A stretch of 64,000 bases of DNA from Nymphalis io (GCF_905147045.1 NC_065899.1:3298501-3362500); one strand, 5' to 3'; counted from the first letter of the stretch, positions 11,986 through 24,812 are shown. Notes: generated by a model from the sequence alone, not told the origin. Numbers and translations are program-made.

Positions 11986-14523
11986 TTATTTAAGTTATAC
12001 TTGATTTATAAACAAATATTTCTATAGATCCGTTCGTCTTTAACATTATCATAATAAATATTTAAACTATTGAATTCTTTGCCAGTTAAATAAAGCCACT
12101 TCCGTTAAAAATATAATAAGAGTCAGTTTATCTCATAAATATACGCTTTTTTCGTACCGAGATATGTTTTTTTTTTTATTTTGTATTTCTTTTCTTTATG
12201 AATTATTATATCAGATCCTTTAAAACTACGTCTAGAAAAATTATAAAAATAAACAAACTATTATCTTTCTATATTTTTATGACTTCGCGTAGTTTTAAAT
12301 TATAGCCGAAATAATACAGGCTCATGTTTACTTTAAAATATTAAAAAGGATGTAGTAATATGATATAAGAAAGTTTAATATTCATCATACAATAAAATAT
12401 TTAACACTTGATTAACAACGATTGTTTGTTTGAATTATTCGACCGCAAATGTAATACTTTAAAATTCTGTTCCATAGATACATGTACAACTTTTTAAGTT
12501 TTGACATTTATTCTGCAGGAACTCATGACATTACTCACCCGTGAAATATTGACAATCGTCTTTTGGTGATATACTATTTTGATGTGCGTATTCTCGTAAT
12601 GTTATGATTATTATGTTCAATGTCGCATATTAATTTTTGGCATTTCACGTTTTCTGCGGTGAGTTTCGTGCTTGTTCAAACAGAATAGCCCTACTGCGCC
12701 GTAGATACACCCAAAAATTAGACGAGTTTCGACTATAGACGATAGTTACTCGTTATATTTAACATTTAATCTGGTAGTTTTGGAATGTGGACTAAATGCG
12801 ATAGAACAAGTTTCGGTTATATTTCGTTATGTGCGATATCTATTTGTAACATGGACGGAATTCATTAATATTACATTGTATTTGACTTTTGAATTTTATA
12901 ATTGTTTTACTGTCGACATGGAAAATTACATACATTATATCATTTACATTATTCGATATGTACTGTGTTAGAGACGTGCAAGGTTAATGTGGGGATATAC
13001 GCTGGGCTTATGTACAGTAATATGGTTATTAATATACCTAATATTTTATGTTTATTTAAATGATTCCGACTTAGGTGCAGGTGTATTATTTGAATAAAAT
13101 TAAAGTTGATTTGACAACAATATCGTGACTTTTTTAAGAAGATTTCTATGTTTCATTAAATATTCTTATTAACTTGATAACATATGTAACAACGAATAGG
13201 AGGTTGTGCTTTTGGACTTTTAAGTATCACGAGAAATACACAATGATACGTTTAATATATCATTTCTGTTTTTTTAATAAAGTTTGAAAAAAGAATTGTT
13301 AGCACTAAACAATAGATTAAAAACACATCTTTTGATAACCTAGAAGAAAAAATATCCAAATACATTTATCATAACTATTTTCACTACATAAATTTAACGA
13401 ACAGCTAGCGATACTTATTTATTTTTTAAACTTGTACGACTAGTGATTACGATAAAATTACGATTATTTTAATTTATTATAATATGTAGGCTGTAATTTT
13501 AAAATCGACTCGCTGTGTGTGGGATTTCCCCTAATTTAGTAGTTTAGTAACGACTTTTATAATAACTTTAAATGAATTCCGCGAGTAAAACAAAGGAAGA
13601 ATACGAATACAAAATATATTTACTCGAACTCAGCTTAATTATGCGACTTGGATGTACGGAAAATTACGAAGTTCTCGTAATCTAAACTGTATAATGTAAA
13701 CTTTTGTATAGTATACATTATAGAGCATATATATAACATGTATGATATTACTGCCTCGTTGGTCTACTGGTACACAAGAATTATAAGTATTGCAGTGGGC
13801 GTTAGAATATGTGATGAAATGATACGTACCGACAGTATTCGCACAAAGCTCTACCACCAAAAATGAGAGAATCAAAAAGGTAACAGTTGTATGGTTGAAG
13901 ACGAATTAGACGAATAAAGATCCGTTCTCCGTCGTGATAACTATAAACAAGTTTATAGAAGTAAATTATAAAAAAAAAAGTATTTCATACGAAGACGCCA
14001 TACCATATTTGGCTTACTTGCTTAAAAACTGGTGATGAAGATATTTAAAAAAAGATAAAACACGATAATTTATTAAATACAAGTATACCAACTTATTGTA
14101 ATACTTGAGAGTATTAATTAAATAATAATATATGTTAGTAGAGACGTTTTATGAATAATAATAAGATAGATATGAGGATAAGTAGGGTAAGACCCGAAGC
14201 TAACTTTTTTAAAATAGTAATGCTCGGCTTGAGGTAAAATGTCGTTAAAGATTTTAGAAAAATATCTAGTTTACCTCGCATGTATATTTTGTATTGGTAC
14301 CATACCAGAAGTTACTATGTGATAGGGTATTGTATCCTTATATAATAAAAACACAATATAATTCTCAATGAAAGTACTCCAGCAAAGATAATATAATCAT
14401 TTCATATATTTCTTTTAGCAAAACAGGAATTAACAACATAAATGGGAAAATAAAAAAACAATATAAAACAATATGTTTTTTTTCTGTGAATTTAATATAT
14501 ATTATTTTTTTAATACTAGATTT
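11986..14523. other. AT-rich intergenic DNA
   Basis: No host gene recognised. A fragment at about 13755-13910 joins a tRNA-like head (CTGCCTCGTTGGTCTACTGG) to a degraded family-A piece. From 13790 on, it shares extended sequence with about 15965-16075, so it is one diverged composite repeat in two places. Confidence 0.5.
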
Positions 14524-14815
14524 TTTTTTTTTATAGAATAGGAAGGTGGACGAGCATATGGGCCACCTAATGGTAAGTGGTCACCAAACGCCCTTAGACA
14601 TTGGCATTGTAAGAAATGTCAACCATCGCTTATAGCCAATGCGCCACCAACCTTGGGAACTAAGATTTTATGTCCCTTGTGCCTGTAATTACACTGGCTC
14701 TCTCACCCTTCAAACCGGAACACAACAATATCAAGTATTGCTGTTTTGCGGTAGAATATCTGATGAGTGGGTGGTACCTACCCAGACGAGCTTGCATAAA
14801 GCCCTACCACCAGTA
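14524..14815 (-). mobile_element. SINE family A, full length, antisense
   Basis: Poly-T, TATAGAATAGGAAGGTGGACG, CATATGGGCCACCTAATGG and a final GCCCTACCACCAGT show a complete antisense copy with its poly-A tail at the low-coordinate end. The plus-strand 66-residue frame inside it is not a gene. Confidence 0.88.
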
Positions 14816-15324
14816 AAAATACCATGTAAAAATAAGTAAGATAATAATATATCATTTAAAAGGCAAATAAAAAAACATATTAAAAAAATACAATATAACA
14901 TACAAACGTATAAATCTCATAGTAGATATAAATAAAAAAATTATATCAGTATATAAACAATACATCATATTGCAAAATATGACTTGAGTATATTTTTAAT
15001 AAGGCGGCAGAACTAAAACAGATATCAACAGGCTTGGGCAAAATGTAATCAGATTAATGATTACGATTAAAATATGCAATCATAAATCACGTTTACATTA
15101 TAACGAAAGTAATCAAAAAAGTAAATTAAGTGAGTGAGTCAAGTATGTGCTATAGGGCATCACCGCGCGCCCTATTCTGAATCAATCAAAGTTAATATGT
15201 AATCTTAATTAATGACAGCATATTATAATTCGCTCGTCGTTAATCATTAATCTGATTACATTTTGCTTAAGTTTGTGTATCAAAGTCAAATTTAATATTC
15301 TACATTGGTTGACGTCTGTTCTTT

Positions 15325-15435
15325 CAAATACAGGTTTCCTCAGTGTTCCTTCCGGTGTTTTCTTCAGTGATACTAGCCCGGGTTGAAGCCGCGATCATTC
15401 CTAAAGATTCACGTGTTCCAGCCACTGGGCCATCT
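15325..15435 (-). mobile_element. SINE family B, tRNA-like 5' portion
   Basis: The antisense head half of family B: AGGTTTCCTCAG, CCCGGGTTGAAGCCGCGATC, then AGATTCACGTGTTCCAGCC and CTGGGCCATCTC. It is too diverged and split to be a functional tRNA. Confidence 0.65.
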
Positions 15436-15849
15436 CATTTCATTATCGCTAAAACCATTAAAAACTTATTATTGTACTTTATTCCCTCTATATATTGCTT
15501 CAATTATGGATAAAATCGTAAAAATATTGATTCTTGATTAATGTAATTGATGATTGATTCATATAATTATGAACTGGAAAGATATATTTCCATTCAGGCA
15601 CATGCCAGTTGAGATAAGTAAAGTCGTGACTAGTTTTCTTGGGAATAAAATACACATTTTAATATTTTAATTGTAATGGTTTGCGGAAGGAAAACCAAGT
15701 CTTGTGGTTACAAAATGTACCTATTGTTTTAGTTGATTACCTACAATAGAAAAAGGTAACGTTTAAGGAATATTAAGATAATTATGTAACAGTGAAGTAG
15801 TAGTATATTGAGATTATGATAAATATATTAAGTTTTTTTCTTTAATTTA

Positions 15850-16080
15850 AAATAGGTAGGCGGACTGGCAAATGGGCAACTAAAATGGTATGCCGTTGTG
15901 TCTTTTATAGTAACTCTATTTACACTAACTCACTTACCCTTCAAACCGCTATACAACAACACTAATGTTACAGTGGGTCGTAGAATGTGATGAAATGGTA
16001 CGTATCAACGGTATTTGCACAAAGCTACACCACCAAATATAAAAGAATCAAAAATGTAACTGTTGGATGGTTGAAGACTG
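15850..16080 (-). mobile_element. Degenerate SINE family A with shared flank
   Basis: Antisense family-A pieces (GTAGGCGGACTGGCAAATGG, CTCACTTACCCTTCAAACCG, GCACAAAGCTACACCACC) are followed by AAAGAATCAAAAATGTAAC. That flank also occurs after the matching piece near 13.86 kb, so the two belong to a larger repeat unit. Confidence 0.6.
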
Positions 16081-16596
16081 TAATAACTAAAAAACACTAC
16101 ATACTAGTTAAATGGCAAATGGGATGCTAAAATTCTAATTACAAAAGTTCCATTACATGAATCCTCACTTGACTTTTAACTCCAAAATGTGAGGTTGTAG
16201 ACCAGCCATTATAAAATTTAGGTAATAGTATAGAGTGTCGACTATGACTATGATCATTATCATATCATTATGACTAGTGTCTCTTAAGCCCCACTAGCTC
16301 AACGGTATTTGGGTTGCCATGTGAAACTCATGCGTTCGACTGAGCCCGTGGGCTCTAATGCAAGCTATACTATTTTTAAATAATGGCTTTATTATTTGTA
16401 AATAATGGGTGGAAATATAATATTTCATAAATTTTATTTTCTCAGGGTTTTTATCTAACATCGATTATACAATGCTTTTTAACCATTTTAATTATTACGT
16501 ATAGCTTTCATTAGATGACCATCGTAATAAATGTTAATTGACATTTTAGATATCATAATTTTTAATTGAAAAGGTATTGGTAGGTACCTAAGCTAA

Positions 16597-16950
16597 AGGC
16601 TGACTGTCTCGTTGGTCTAGTGGCTTGATACAAGGCCACACCAATAAGAAGTCGGGCCAATAAAAAGTTATTGGGTTTTTCTATCAGAAAATTCTCAGTA
16701 GCAGCCCGAAGTCTGGAAGTTGGAAGTGTGTACACTCCCGTGCCTCGGAAAGCACGTAAAGCCGTTTGTCCTGCGCCTGAACTCTTTCCGGTCGTGTCGG
16801 ATCGCCGTCCCATCGGATTATGAGAGTTAAGGAATAGAGAGTGCACCTGTGCTTGCGCATTATAATATCTTCTGCGTAGTTGGCTAATCTCTCTTGAGAT
16901 TGGCCGCCGTGGCCGAAATCTGCCTGGAGGACATTATTATTATTATTAAG
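16597..16950 (+). mobile_element. tRNA-derived SINE, family D
   Basis: The head CTGTCTCGTTGGTCTAGTGG resembles a tRNA A-box region. The body contains CGTGCCTCGGAAAGCACGTA, TTTCCGGTCGTGTCGGATCG and CCCATCGGATTATGAGAGT, and the tail is an ATT repeat. Related partial copies are in the two arms of the inverted duplication (40.33-40.54 and 46.92-47.14 kb). Confidence 0.75.
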
Positions 16951-18623
16951 CTTTAGCCAAGCTATTGGAATTTTATAATGAGTCAAAGGCATATTTATAA
17001 AATAACAGACGAATTGATATGTCAAGTAAAAGATCGATAAGAAGTTCCGCTGAAACATTTCACATTTCTCTCTAGGTGCTCATGGGGGCCAAACGTGACC
17101 ATAGAACGTCAATTGCCGCCTCGAATTATTGGACTCGACTCGACTTACCTCGTAGGCGTACATTTTAACCTGCCAATTAAACAAAGCCCATGGAACTTTC
17201 TTTGGGACTAGCTTCGGTAATGTTTGCTTAATTTCATTTCACACATGTTGTTCCGTAAGAATTATAAAAAGTGAAAATGAAATAAATTGTACATAGAACT
17301 GAATTAATAGATAAACGATAATAATTTTGTAATTTGGATTTAACAATTCTTCGTAACCAATCAAACTTGTAATATGATGGAAAAAGATTAATAAATACCA
17401 ACAATAATGATAATTAGTGGATGAATTGGAACTGTTGCGTGTTGCAACAATTAAGAACATTAAAGACACAATTACATCGATAAATTAATTAATAAAAAAA
17501 CAAAATCGTTTGACGATTTACTGAATTGTTCTAACAATTAGTGTTTCTATTAAAATATTTTAAGGACGTATTTGTGAAGCTTAATACTGACGAAACAAGT
17601 TTTTATCAAACTGTTCTACTATCGGTAAAATAGGTGATAAATTGACTTATTTATTTTTAGTACTACATTAAACACAACAAAACCGATTATATTGATAACT
17701 AGCATTATTGTTACAATATATTCCAGTTATTAACCCTCGCTTGGAGCATCACGCAGACTATTATACTGTGTTTCCAAAGAGAAATGCGCGTAACTTTACA
17801 GAAATTTGTCCGACCCGATAAGTCGATTAACAAGCGTGCCGTATGTAACATTTTATGGTAATCTAAAGAACTTGCCATTTTTTATTATTTGTAAACATAA
17901 GCACGCAGTATGTATTGTTTTAAGTACGTACATTGTAATAACGTGTATCGTGACAGTGCAATCCTAGGGAAATACGGCTATAAAACTAAAAAAAATAACT
18001 CAGTACATAGGTTACAAAGCTTTCTATTTTGCGAGAAGTCTGTCTAAGCAACCTGACACAGGAGGTAATTTATTTATGCATCTCAACATCATCATACAAT
18101 GAGTAATCAGATCTTTGGAAAGTAGCCCAGAATCGAACGAGTAGGTGAGATCGAATCCGTAACAACAAAAAGCAAAACCGAGAGCAAAAGTCGTAAATAA
18201 CACAATAAAAATACCTGGCGTAATTAGTAACTACAAAATATTTAGACATATTAAAGATAATTTTTCAATTTAACTATCATCATTATTGTCATTTTGGCAA
18301 AACGTTAGTGTTTTACCAAATTGTAAATCCTAACTGATATTATAAATACGACATTAAGTTTGTTTATTCCGAAAGTAGTTTATAATATTAGCAAGAATAT
18401 TCGTTGTATAGAAGTGAACGCGATGGTAACTTTTTAAATTATATTGATTGATATGAATATATTCTTTATTAAATAAATGTTATATTTTCATTATTGCAAC
18501 CTTTATTTTTATATTGCGTTGTACTTATGTTGTTGTTATAGATGTTTTATTTATTTATTTATTCTTATAATGCATTGAGTTCTGCGCGGCATATACTTGC
18601 ATAGTTTACCGTTTCTCATATTA

Positions 18624-18628
<5 letters not shown>

Positions 18629-18665
<37 letters not shown>
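18629..18665. repeat. TA dinucleotide microsatellite
   Basis: Uninterrupted TA run of about 37 bp, directly visible. Confidence 0.95.
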
Positions 18666-18668
<3 letters not shown>

Positions 18669-18794
18669 GTATATAATGGTGTTCAAAATAGACATATCAT
18701 TTTATGCCTATTTTAACACCATTAAAAGTAATTAAAGAATAATTTCGAAGTAGGAAATTTCAATAATGATCTCAAGAAATTCTACGGGCTATGT

Positions 18795-18850
18795 ATCAAA
18801 TTATGTCGCAGAAGGAGACCCCGGAGCGAGAGCGTGTTTGCTCGTCGGAA
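18795..18850 (+). mobile_element. R1-like LINE 3' scrap
   Basis: The segment encodes an MSQKETPERER-like peptide, matching the MSQKETAEREREE-like peptide in the R1-type fragment near 47.8 kb. It is only about 50 bp. Confidence 0.5.
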
Positions 18851-19214
18851 TTAGGATATTTTTTGCTAAATCTCTATTGTAGAGAAAAAAATGTTTATAG
18901 CGATGTTGTTTTAAAATGTTACAGGATAATCAATAGGTAACACGAAGAACTTAGGTGACCCAGTGGATAGAACACACGGATATTAACCGAAAATGACGGT
19001 ACCCGAAACCAATTGGAAAATTCGCATGGAACTTCATGCTTGAATAAGCTGTGAACCATTTTCCTAATTGTACAGTTGTAGGCACAACTTATGATAACGT
19101 GGAACCTTTCGCTTAAAGATCAGTCGTGCTTTTATGGTCTCTTAAACTATAAAACGATACACGTATCATCTTTTATCATATCCCCTCATTTTGAGAATAC
19201 CTACTCCTCTCGCT

Positions 19215-19449
19215 GCCACAGCCAGTATCGAGATACTTGGCGTCAAAACGAACGTCGCTCAGTTCCGTAATCATTTATAAGGTAAAGCCAAATTAGCCTC
19301 TAATCAGCTTGGTGTGTTTAACCAGGCTTCAACGAGACAGTACTTCTCGTCGGCTCGTCGCCTAAAACTTTACAAGACATACATCTTTGGCCGGCAGCTC
19401 CTCTGTACCAGCTTCTTCCATTAGACCGCATTCAACGTAGGACAGCTCG

Positions 19450-19535
<86 letters not shown>

Positions 19536-20000
19536 GAATAGGAAGGCGGACGAGCATATGGGCCACCTGATGGTAAGTGGTCACCAACGCTCTTAGACAT
19601 TAGCATTGTAAGAAATGTCAACCATCGCTTACATATCCAATGCGCCACCAACCTTGGGAACTAAGATTTTATGTCCCTTGTGCCTGTAATTACACTGGCT
19701 CACTGGTGGTACCTACCCAGACGAGCTTGCACAAAGCCCTACCAGCAGTATAAATATAATTGGCCACGATCGAGTTCTTTTGGATCTGGGTAGAGATGTT
19801 GGCTCACTCTGCATCTTCTATCTTAACTATCACGGCAGATGCTCTATGAAACTGTTTGGATTAATCCCGGCCGCTCAATTTCACCATCAGACATCGCGAT
19901 TTTTATATATTTTAGGCATTTCGCCTGGTAGTTGCCCGCCCGAATTTAAGCAAAAAATATTTTCGAGACCATTCCACCTGGGTCACATAAATATAAGACC
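19215..20000 (+). mobile_element. Jockey/CR1-like LINE remnant, split by a SINE
   Basis: Before the inserted SINE, the plus strand reads an ILGVKTNVAQFRNHL-type stretch followed by a GKAKLASNQLGVFNQA-type stretch. After it, a DLGRDVGSLCIFYLNYHG stretch and LIPAAQFHHQTSR follow. These align with the end of the intact LINE at 43.5-46.5 kb (LGVLNKVRRFFTP, LQLRREIAALSAFYRLYHG, SLIPASPF). Internal stops (after NHL and after SFFH) show it is dead. It lies just beyond the 3' end of Rpf2 and faces it. Confidence 0.8.
19452..19760 (-). mobile_element. SINE family A nested in LINE, with 81-T tract
   Basis: Antisense family-A copy. Its poly-A tail appears as 81 consecutive T (19452-19532), then TATAGAATAGGAAGGCGG and on to GCCCTACCAGCAGT. 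It interrupts the LINE reading frame between the QLE and GHDRVLLDLG segments. The exact tract length may be an assembly approximation. Confidence 0.88.
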
Positions 20001-20069
20001 AATAATTATTAATTATTTTCTTACTAAAGGAATCATTTAATAAAAAAAACAAATTGTGATAATAAAAGT

Positions 20070-20367
20070 TTATGCATTTGACATATTTCCTTTTTTTGCT
20101 TCTTTCTTAGCCATTTTCTTTCTTAATAGCATTTGCTTTTTCTCTTCGGTTGTCTTCTTCAAACCCTTCATCTTCCGGGTTTGTAGTCTGTTTATATCCT
20201 GTTTACCCATGTGAATACGGCCCAGTTTCGTTCCGAACGCATCTGTAGACAGGTTCTTCTTAGCCACTGGCTTGACTTCTTTAGGTATTCTGCAAGCTTC
20301 CTTGTACAAATCAGCAGAAGCCAACTTGGTCCTACGAAGTTTAAAATCTACCGAAGGACCTGTAAAC

Positions 20368-20398
<31 letters not shown>

Positions 20399-23300
20399 TT
20401 ATATTTGTATCTTGTACTAACCTTTGTATTTACAGTTGTTATTTACACTGATAAACTTATTATACCTGAACATATCGGAAGAAATTAATCAATATTTTAG
20501 TCCAAATAATTATGAGAGCAAAAATAATAATGAAATTATGACTACTTTTGGTTATAACATCACTACATATTTATTTTATTTGAACATTATGGTAGAGTTG
20601 TAGTACAACCTTCTTGTATTTCTGATTAGCGTAAAGGTAAACTGGTTGAGACTGCTTTCTAGCATATATACACTTTCTGTACCAACTTTATTCATTTGGT
20701 CAATAGTTTTTTAAATAAATAAATATTTTAAAACAAAGTCATATATAGTAACATACTATATACCCTACATCTGTCATGAAACTATAAACTAAAATAATAT
20801 GATAATGAAACAAAATTTACTCCTTTATAATATTATACAGTATGCATAATATCAGACATTTATATGTATTGATATAAATATGTATACGTAAAAAAATAAA
20901 TAATTACCTATTTCTTCTAATTCAATTCTTGGAGTTCTTTGACCGCTTTTTTTCAAATGAATTCTGTAAGACCGTAAATAAATGGTGCCATCATCAGTCG
21001 CTGTAAAGCTAATGACATGTTCTAGGCCTTGAAGTCTCACAGAATCGACCTGAAAATAGAAAAATAATTTTGATTAGTACCACATTACATTTACACATGA
21101 ATGGTGAAACATGTTTAATCATAGGGCTTTGTGCAATTCCACATACCATCCATTAATTTCATATTCCAATGCCAAACTGTAATACTTAGTATTTTTCCCA
21201 TTTGAAGCGTGAATAAGTCAATGTAGCTTAAAGGGATCATAATATCTTATTTCCTAAGATTATAAATTTATAAAGTAGGACAAGGTTAATATTTCTTACA
21301 GTGCTAATGTTTATAGGTGGTGGTGACTGCCATTTGCCAAACTGCTAAGATCTTAAAATATTGAAATACCATACAATTATTAATTATCACTCATTTGTAC
21401 ATTCTGTATGGAATGAATAGCAACCTGTGGTATGAAGTATAGTTCTATTTATTAATAAAACAAAAATTTGCAGTTATTCAATTCCAACCACCTTGGTTGT
21501 TAAGGAAAAGTAATTTAAATTGTGTTAAGATTTTATAACTTGGTCAAAGTGAAATCGTCTCATGTCGTATTTACGTTTTGACACATATATACGACTTACC
21601 GAGGAGACCAGGACCCCCAACGCCGAGATGGCCCAGTGGTAAGAACATGTGAATCTTAACCGATGATCGTGGGTTCAAACCCGGGCAAGCACCACTGAAT
21701 TTTCATGTGCTTAATTTGTGATTATAATTCATCTCGTGCTTTACGGTGAAGGAAAACATCGTGAGGAAACCTGCATGTGTCTAATTTAACTGAAATTCTG
21801 CCACATGTGTATTCCACCAACCCGCATTGGAGCAGCGTGGTGGAATAAGCTCCAAACCTTCTCCTCAAAAAGAGGAGAGGAGGCCTTTAGCCCAGCAGTG
21901 GGACATTCACAGGCTGTTACGGTTACGGTAAGATTTTATATGCAATTTTGAAATACACAAACACTTAACTATAAAATAGATTATAGCTTCTAAAACAATA
22001 ATGTTGATTTATTATCTTAATAGAGATTAAAATGTAGAACTACATGAAAAGCTCTTTCCGCAGTATATTACTAATGAGAAGAATAAATATTATGCATATT
22101 TTCTTTAACTTTTATGGTTTATTTTTTATTTTATGTAGTTTAATTTCTTATTATAAAATTTTATAATTATTAAGACGAAAGAAAGAACAATAATTGATTA
22201 AATAAAATTAAAAGCTATACTACAATATTTTTGAATAAAACAAATGGATTAATAATTAAAAATTGCTTTTAGAATTTAAACATGAAATTTACATATAATT
22301 TAAAATCAGGTGACACAAAAAAATTCAAGCAGGGCCACAGTTGCTATTTATCTATTAACTAATATAAATATTTTAATTTTATGTATAACTCGGGAACTTG
22401 TACATTATAACAATTGGTTTGCAAATATTAGTTTCCATGTTGCTTCCATGTTGCAACAAAGAGAAATGTATGTGTTTATTATCAGGCAGGTCTCTGGCCA
22501 TAAGTCTACTATATCCTGTTCCTTGCAGTATTGTAACATACTGCACAGAAAAATGGGAAACCGGCCTTAGCGGAGAGATTGATAAACAATCATTATGATC
22601 ATTATTTTATTGTATTATTAATTAAAAAGATTATAATATTTGAATTACCTTTTCTCTATAGAAGAAATCTGTAAAAAGGGACTTTAATCTTTTCAGGTCT
22701 TGATTCAAGTCCCAAACAGGTCCGTTGAAAATTAGGCAAGGTTTTATACCAGCTAACACTTTCATATTATGAAAATCTGACATGGCCTTAAAGTTATCTG
22801 CTCCAAGTTCTATCATATCTAATATGCCATAGTTAAAGGTCCTTCCAAGTATAATATTATGAGGTCTCTTTTTGCTGTGAGAACTGACTCCAAATAAAGA
22901 TGCATCTTTTTTGTAGCATAATCTGTAACACCAGACAGGAAGCCATCAACATGGTCATACAAAGGATCTGTTTTATTGAGGTTACTTCATGTAATTATGC
23001 TACCTCAAACAAAATATACTTAATTAAGTAAGCATGATAATTTTAAATGTTTAGCAATCACCAGTTTTATTTGCATAATATATTGTCAAATCATAAAACA
23101 ACAATGCATTGCTGCTAGCATGTTACAATATTAGGTATTTGTTTGGCCTTGGATGCCATCACACTGAGACGGTCAAATATAATGTGCATAATGTACTTTT
23201 TTTTTTAAATCTTTTAACATATTATATAGATATTTATTTGATGGGCCAGTTGATGTTTTTGGTAGGTTGTGGGTTCAATTCCCACCCAGGACAGACATTA

Positions 23301-23855
23301 GTGCATGAACATGTATGTTTGTCCTGAGTCTGGGTGTAATTACCTATATAAGTATGTATTTACAAATGAAATGTAGTATATCAGTCTGGTTGTCTGGTTT
23401 CCATAGTACAAGCTCTTCTTAGTTTGGGATCAGATGGCCGTGTGTGAATAATGTCTCAGGATATTATTATTAATTAAAGATAAAATTGGAACAAAATGTA
23501 ATAGTTAAATAATTCATGCATATTATTGAACTTACTTTTCAATAAGTGTCCCGTCTTCAAAAGGAACAAAATCATTCTTTCTACTTAAGTATGCTGCATC
23601 TGGCTTTTTTAAATCATAAATATCTTTTAAAACTTTTCTAGCTCTTTCGGATGGATTACGAGCTTGAAGAAAAATGCATTGCTTAGGACCTTCAATTGGT
23701 TTAGGTTCTCTGGACAGTAATACTTTTTTACCCTTACGGGTTGTAGGTTTTCTGTAATTAAAATAGAATCAATTAATTCTTACAAAATTATTTTACTTAC
23801 TATTATTAGCAATCGAACTTTATAATTATTACTTTATTCTTTGTATAACACCCAT
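20070..23855 (-). CDS. Rpf2: Ribosome production factor 2 homologue (Brix domain)
   Basis: Nucleolar assembly factor. Its homologues pair with Rrs1 and bring the 5S ribonucleoprotein into the large-subunit precursor. Five exons on the minus strand: 23833-23855, 23536-23751, 22649-22922, 20908-21049 and 20070-20359. All junctions are GT-AG and phase-consistent, giving 945 nt and 314 aa (the human protein is about 306). Visible Brix-family blocks are LSREPKPIEGPKQ, RARKVLKDIYDLKKPDA, SHSKKRPHNIILGR, LDMIELGADNF, GIKPCLIFNG, RLKSLFTDFF, SYRIHLKKSG and RTPRIELEEIGP. After these comes the conserved C-terminal LRRTKLASADLYK, GRIHMGKQDINRLQTRKMKGLKK, with a basic tail. The first exon holds only seven codons plus two bases, and MGVIQRIK joins directly to KPTTRKGKK, which decides the start. 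Introns carry SINEs. An ATTAAA-type poly-A signal lies just past the stop at about 20037-20042. Identification is firm; exon ends are inferred. Confidence 0.95.
20360..20907. other. Rpf2 intron 4
   Basis: AT-rich intron with an A-run and a TA run next to the acceptor (about 20369-20400). No repeat or other gene recognised. Confidence 0.6.
21118..21345 (+). mobile_element. Degenerate SINE family A in Rpf2 intron 3
   Basis: Starts ATAGGGCTTTGTGCAATTCC. It keeps TTAATATTTCTTACAGTGC and a TTATAGG...GTGACTGCCA tail. Old, same orientation as plus. Confidence 0.55.
21626..21928 (+). mobile_element. SINE family B in Rpf2 intron 3
   Basis: Complete copy: head GCCGAGATGGCCCAGTGGT (A-box-like), B-box-like GGTTCAAACCC, body GAAGGAAAACATCGTGAGG, tail GTGGGACATTCACAGGCTG with a GTTACG repeat. 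It is antisense to the host transcript and lies well away from the splice sites. Confidence 0.9.
23225..23472 (+). mobile_element. SINE family C in Rpf2 intron 2
   Basis: The head keeps the B-box-like GGGTTCAATTCCCACCC. The body has CATGAACATGTATGTTTGTC, ATATAAGTATGTATTTAC and GGATCAGATGGCCGTGTG, ending in an ATT-rich tail. Confidence 0.88.
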
Positions 23856-24528
23856 TTTATTTGTTTTATTGTAAAAGAAACACGTGCTAGAAGTACACAA
23901 CAGTTAGAAGTTGGCATTGACAATTACTGACATTGACATTTGTCGATCGTCAATTTTTTTTCTTAATTTTTTCTTGGAAAATGCACACATCTTACAGCCA
24001 GACAAATAAATAATAAATTTTGCATCTAACGGGTAATTAAAATTAGAAATAATAATTTTGGAACAATAGGTATCTAAAAAAAATCATACTAACATAAAAT
24101 TTATGTAAAAAAATATGTTTATGAACTATACTATTAAATTAAAACCTTATAACAAAGCATAGGACACAGGATGGTGTATGTCATCAAAATGAAACATGTC
24201 TTATTTATGTAGAGGTAAATAATTAAATTGAATTTAATGTTTTGAAGGTAAAATTTTAGTTTTACTTTTAGTAATGTATGTTAGTATGAAAATGAAAAGG
24301 GAGTTAGTATGAAAATAGAACATTCTTTTTAATTCTTAGAAGGTTTGTATGTTTTAATGACCTTCAATTTATATCCTATCAGCGATTGAGTTGTAATAAT
24401 TTGTACTTTAAGTGCTAATTTTTACAAGTTTATTTTATTGAAAAAAATATCGTATATATTATATCAAAATAAATATATTATATTAAATTGAATATATTCT
24501 TTGCAAGGGGTTTCAGGAGGATACATTT
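23856..24528. other. Upstream region of Rpf2
   Basis: Intergenic AT-rich DNA upstream of the Rpf2 start. TGACATTGACATTTGTC-type repeats at about 23930-23950 sit where a promoter could be, but I cannot show function. Confidence 0.35.
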
Positions 24529-24812
24529 ACTGGTGATAGGGCTTTGTCAAGCACATCTGGGTAGGTACCACCCAATCATCAGATATTCTACCCTAAAACA
24601 GCAGTACTTCGCATCGTTGTGCTCAGGGTTGAAGGGTGAGTGAACCAGTGTAAATACAGGCACAAAACATCTGAGTCCCCGGGGTTGGTGGCGCATTGGC
24701 GATGTAAGCGATGGTTAACGTTTCTTACGGTGCCAATGTCTATGGGCGTTAGTGGTGACCACTTACCATCAGGTGGCCCATATGTTCGTCCGTCTACTTA
24801 TTCTTTATAAAA
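24529..24812 (+). mobile_element. SINE family A, full length
   Basis: Runs from ACTGGTGATAGGGCTTTG to ACCACTTACCATCAGGTGG (24758-24776) and a short A-rich tail. The 19-bp tail motif is identical to one near the 3' end of the intact LINE. Confidence 0.88.

Larger units (their letters stand above)
16951..19214. other. AT-rich intergenic DNA with microsatellite
   Basis: No gene recognised. It holds a TA microsatellite at about 18629-18665, an imperfect hairpin just after it (AATGGTGTTCAAAATAG against CTATTTTAACACCATT, about 18674-18714), and a small R1-like LINE scrap at about 18795-18850. Confidence 0.5.

Noticed and set aside
16562..17058. Two overlapping minus-strand frames of 94 and 124 residues
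   Set aside because: They are antisense reads of a SINE family D copy.
21626..21700. tRNA gene suggested by A-box and B-box-like motifs
   Set aside because: The motif pair belongs to the tRNA-derived head of SINE family B, repeated elsewhere in the window. The same applies to the heads of families C and D.
22310..22598. Plus-strand frames inside the Rpf2 gene
   Set aside because: They lie in intron 3 of Rpf2, overlap each other and have no family features.
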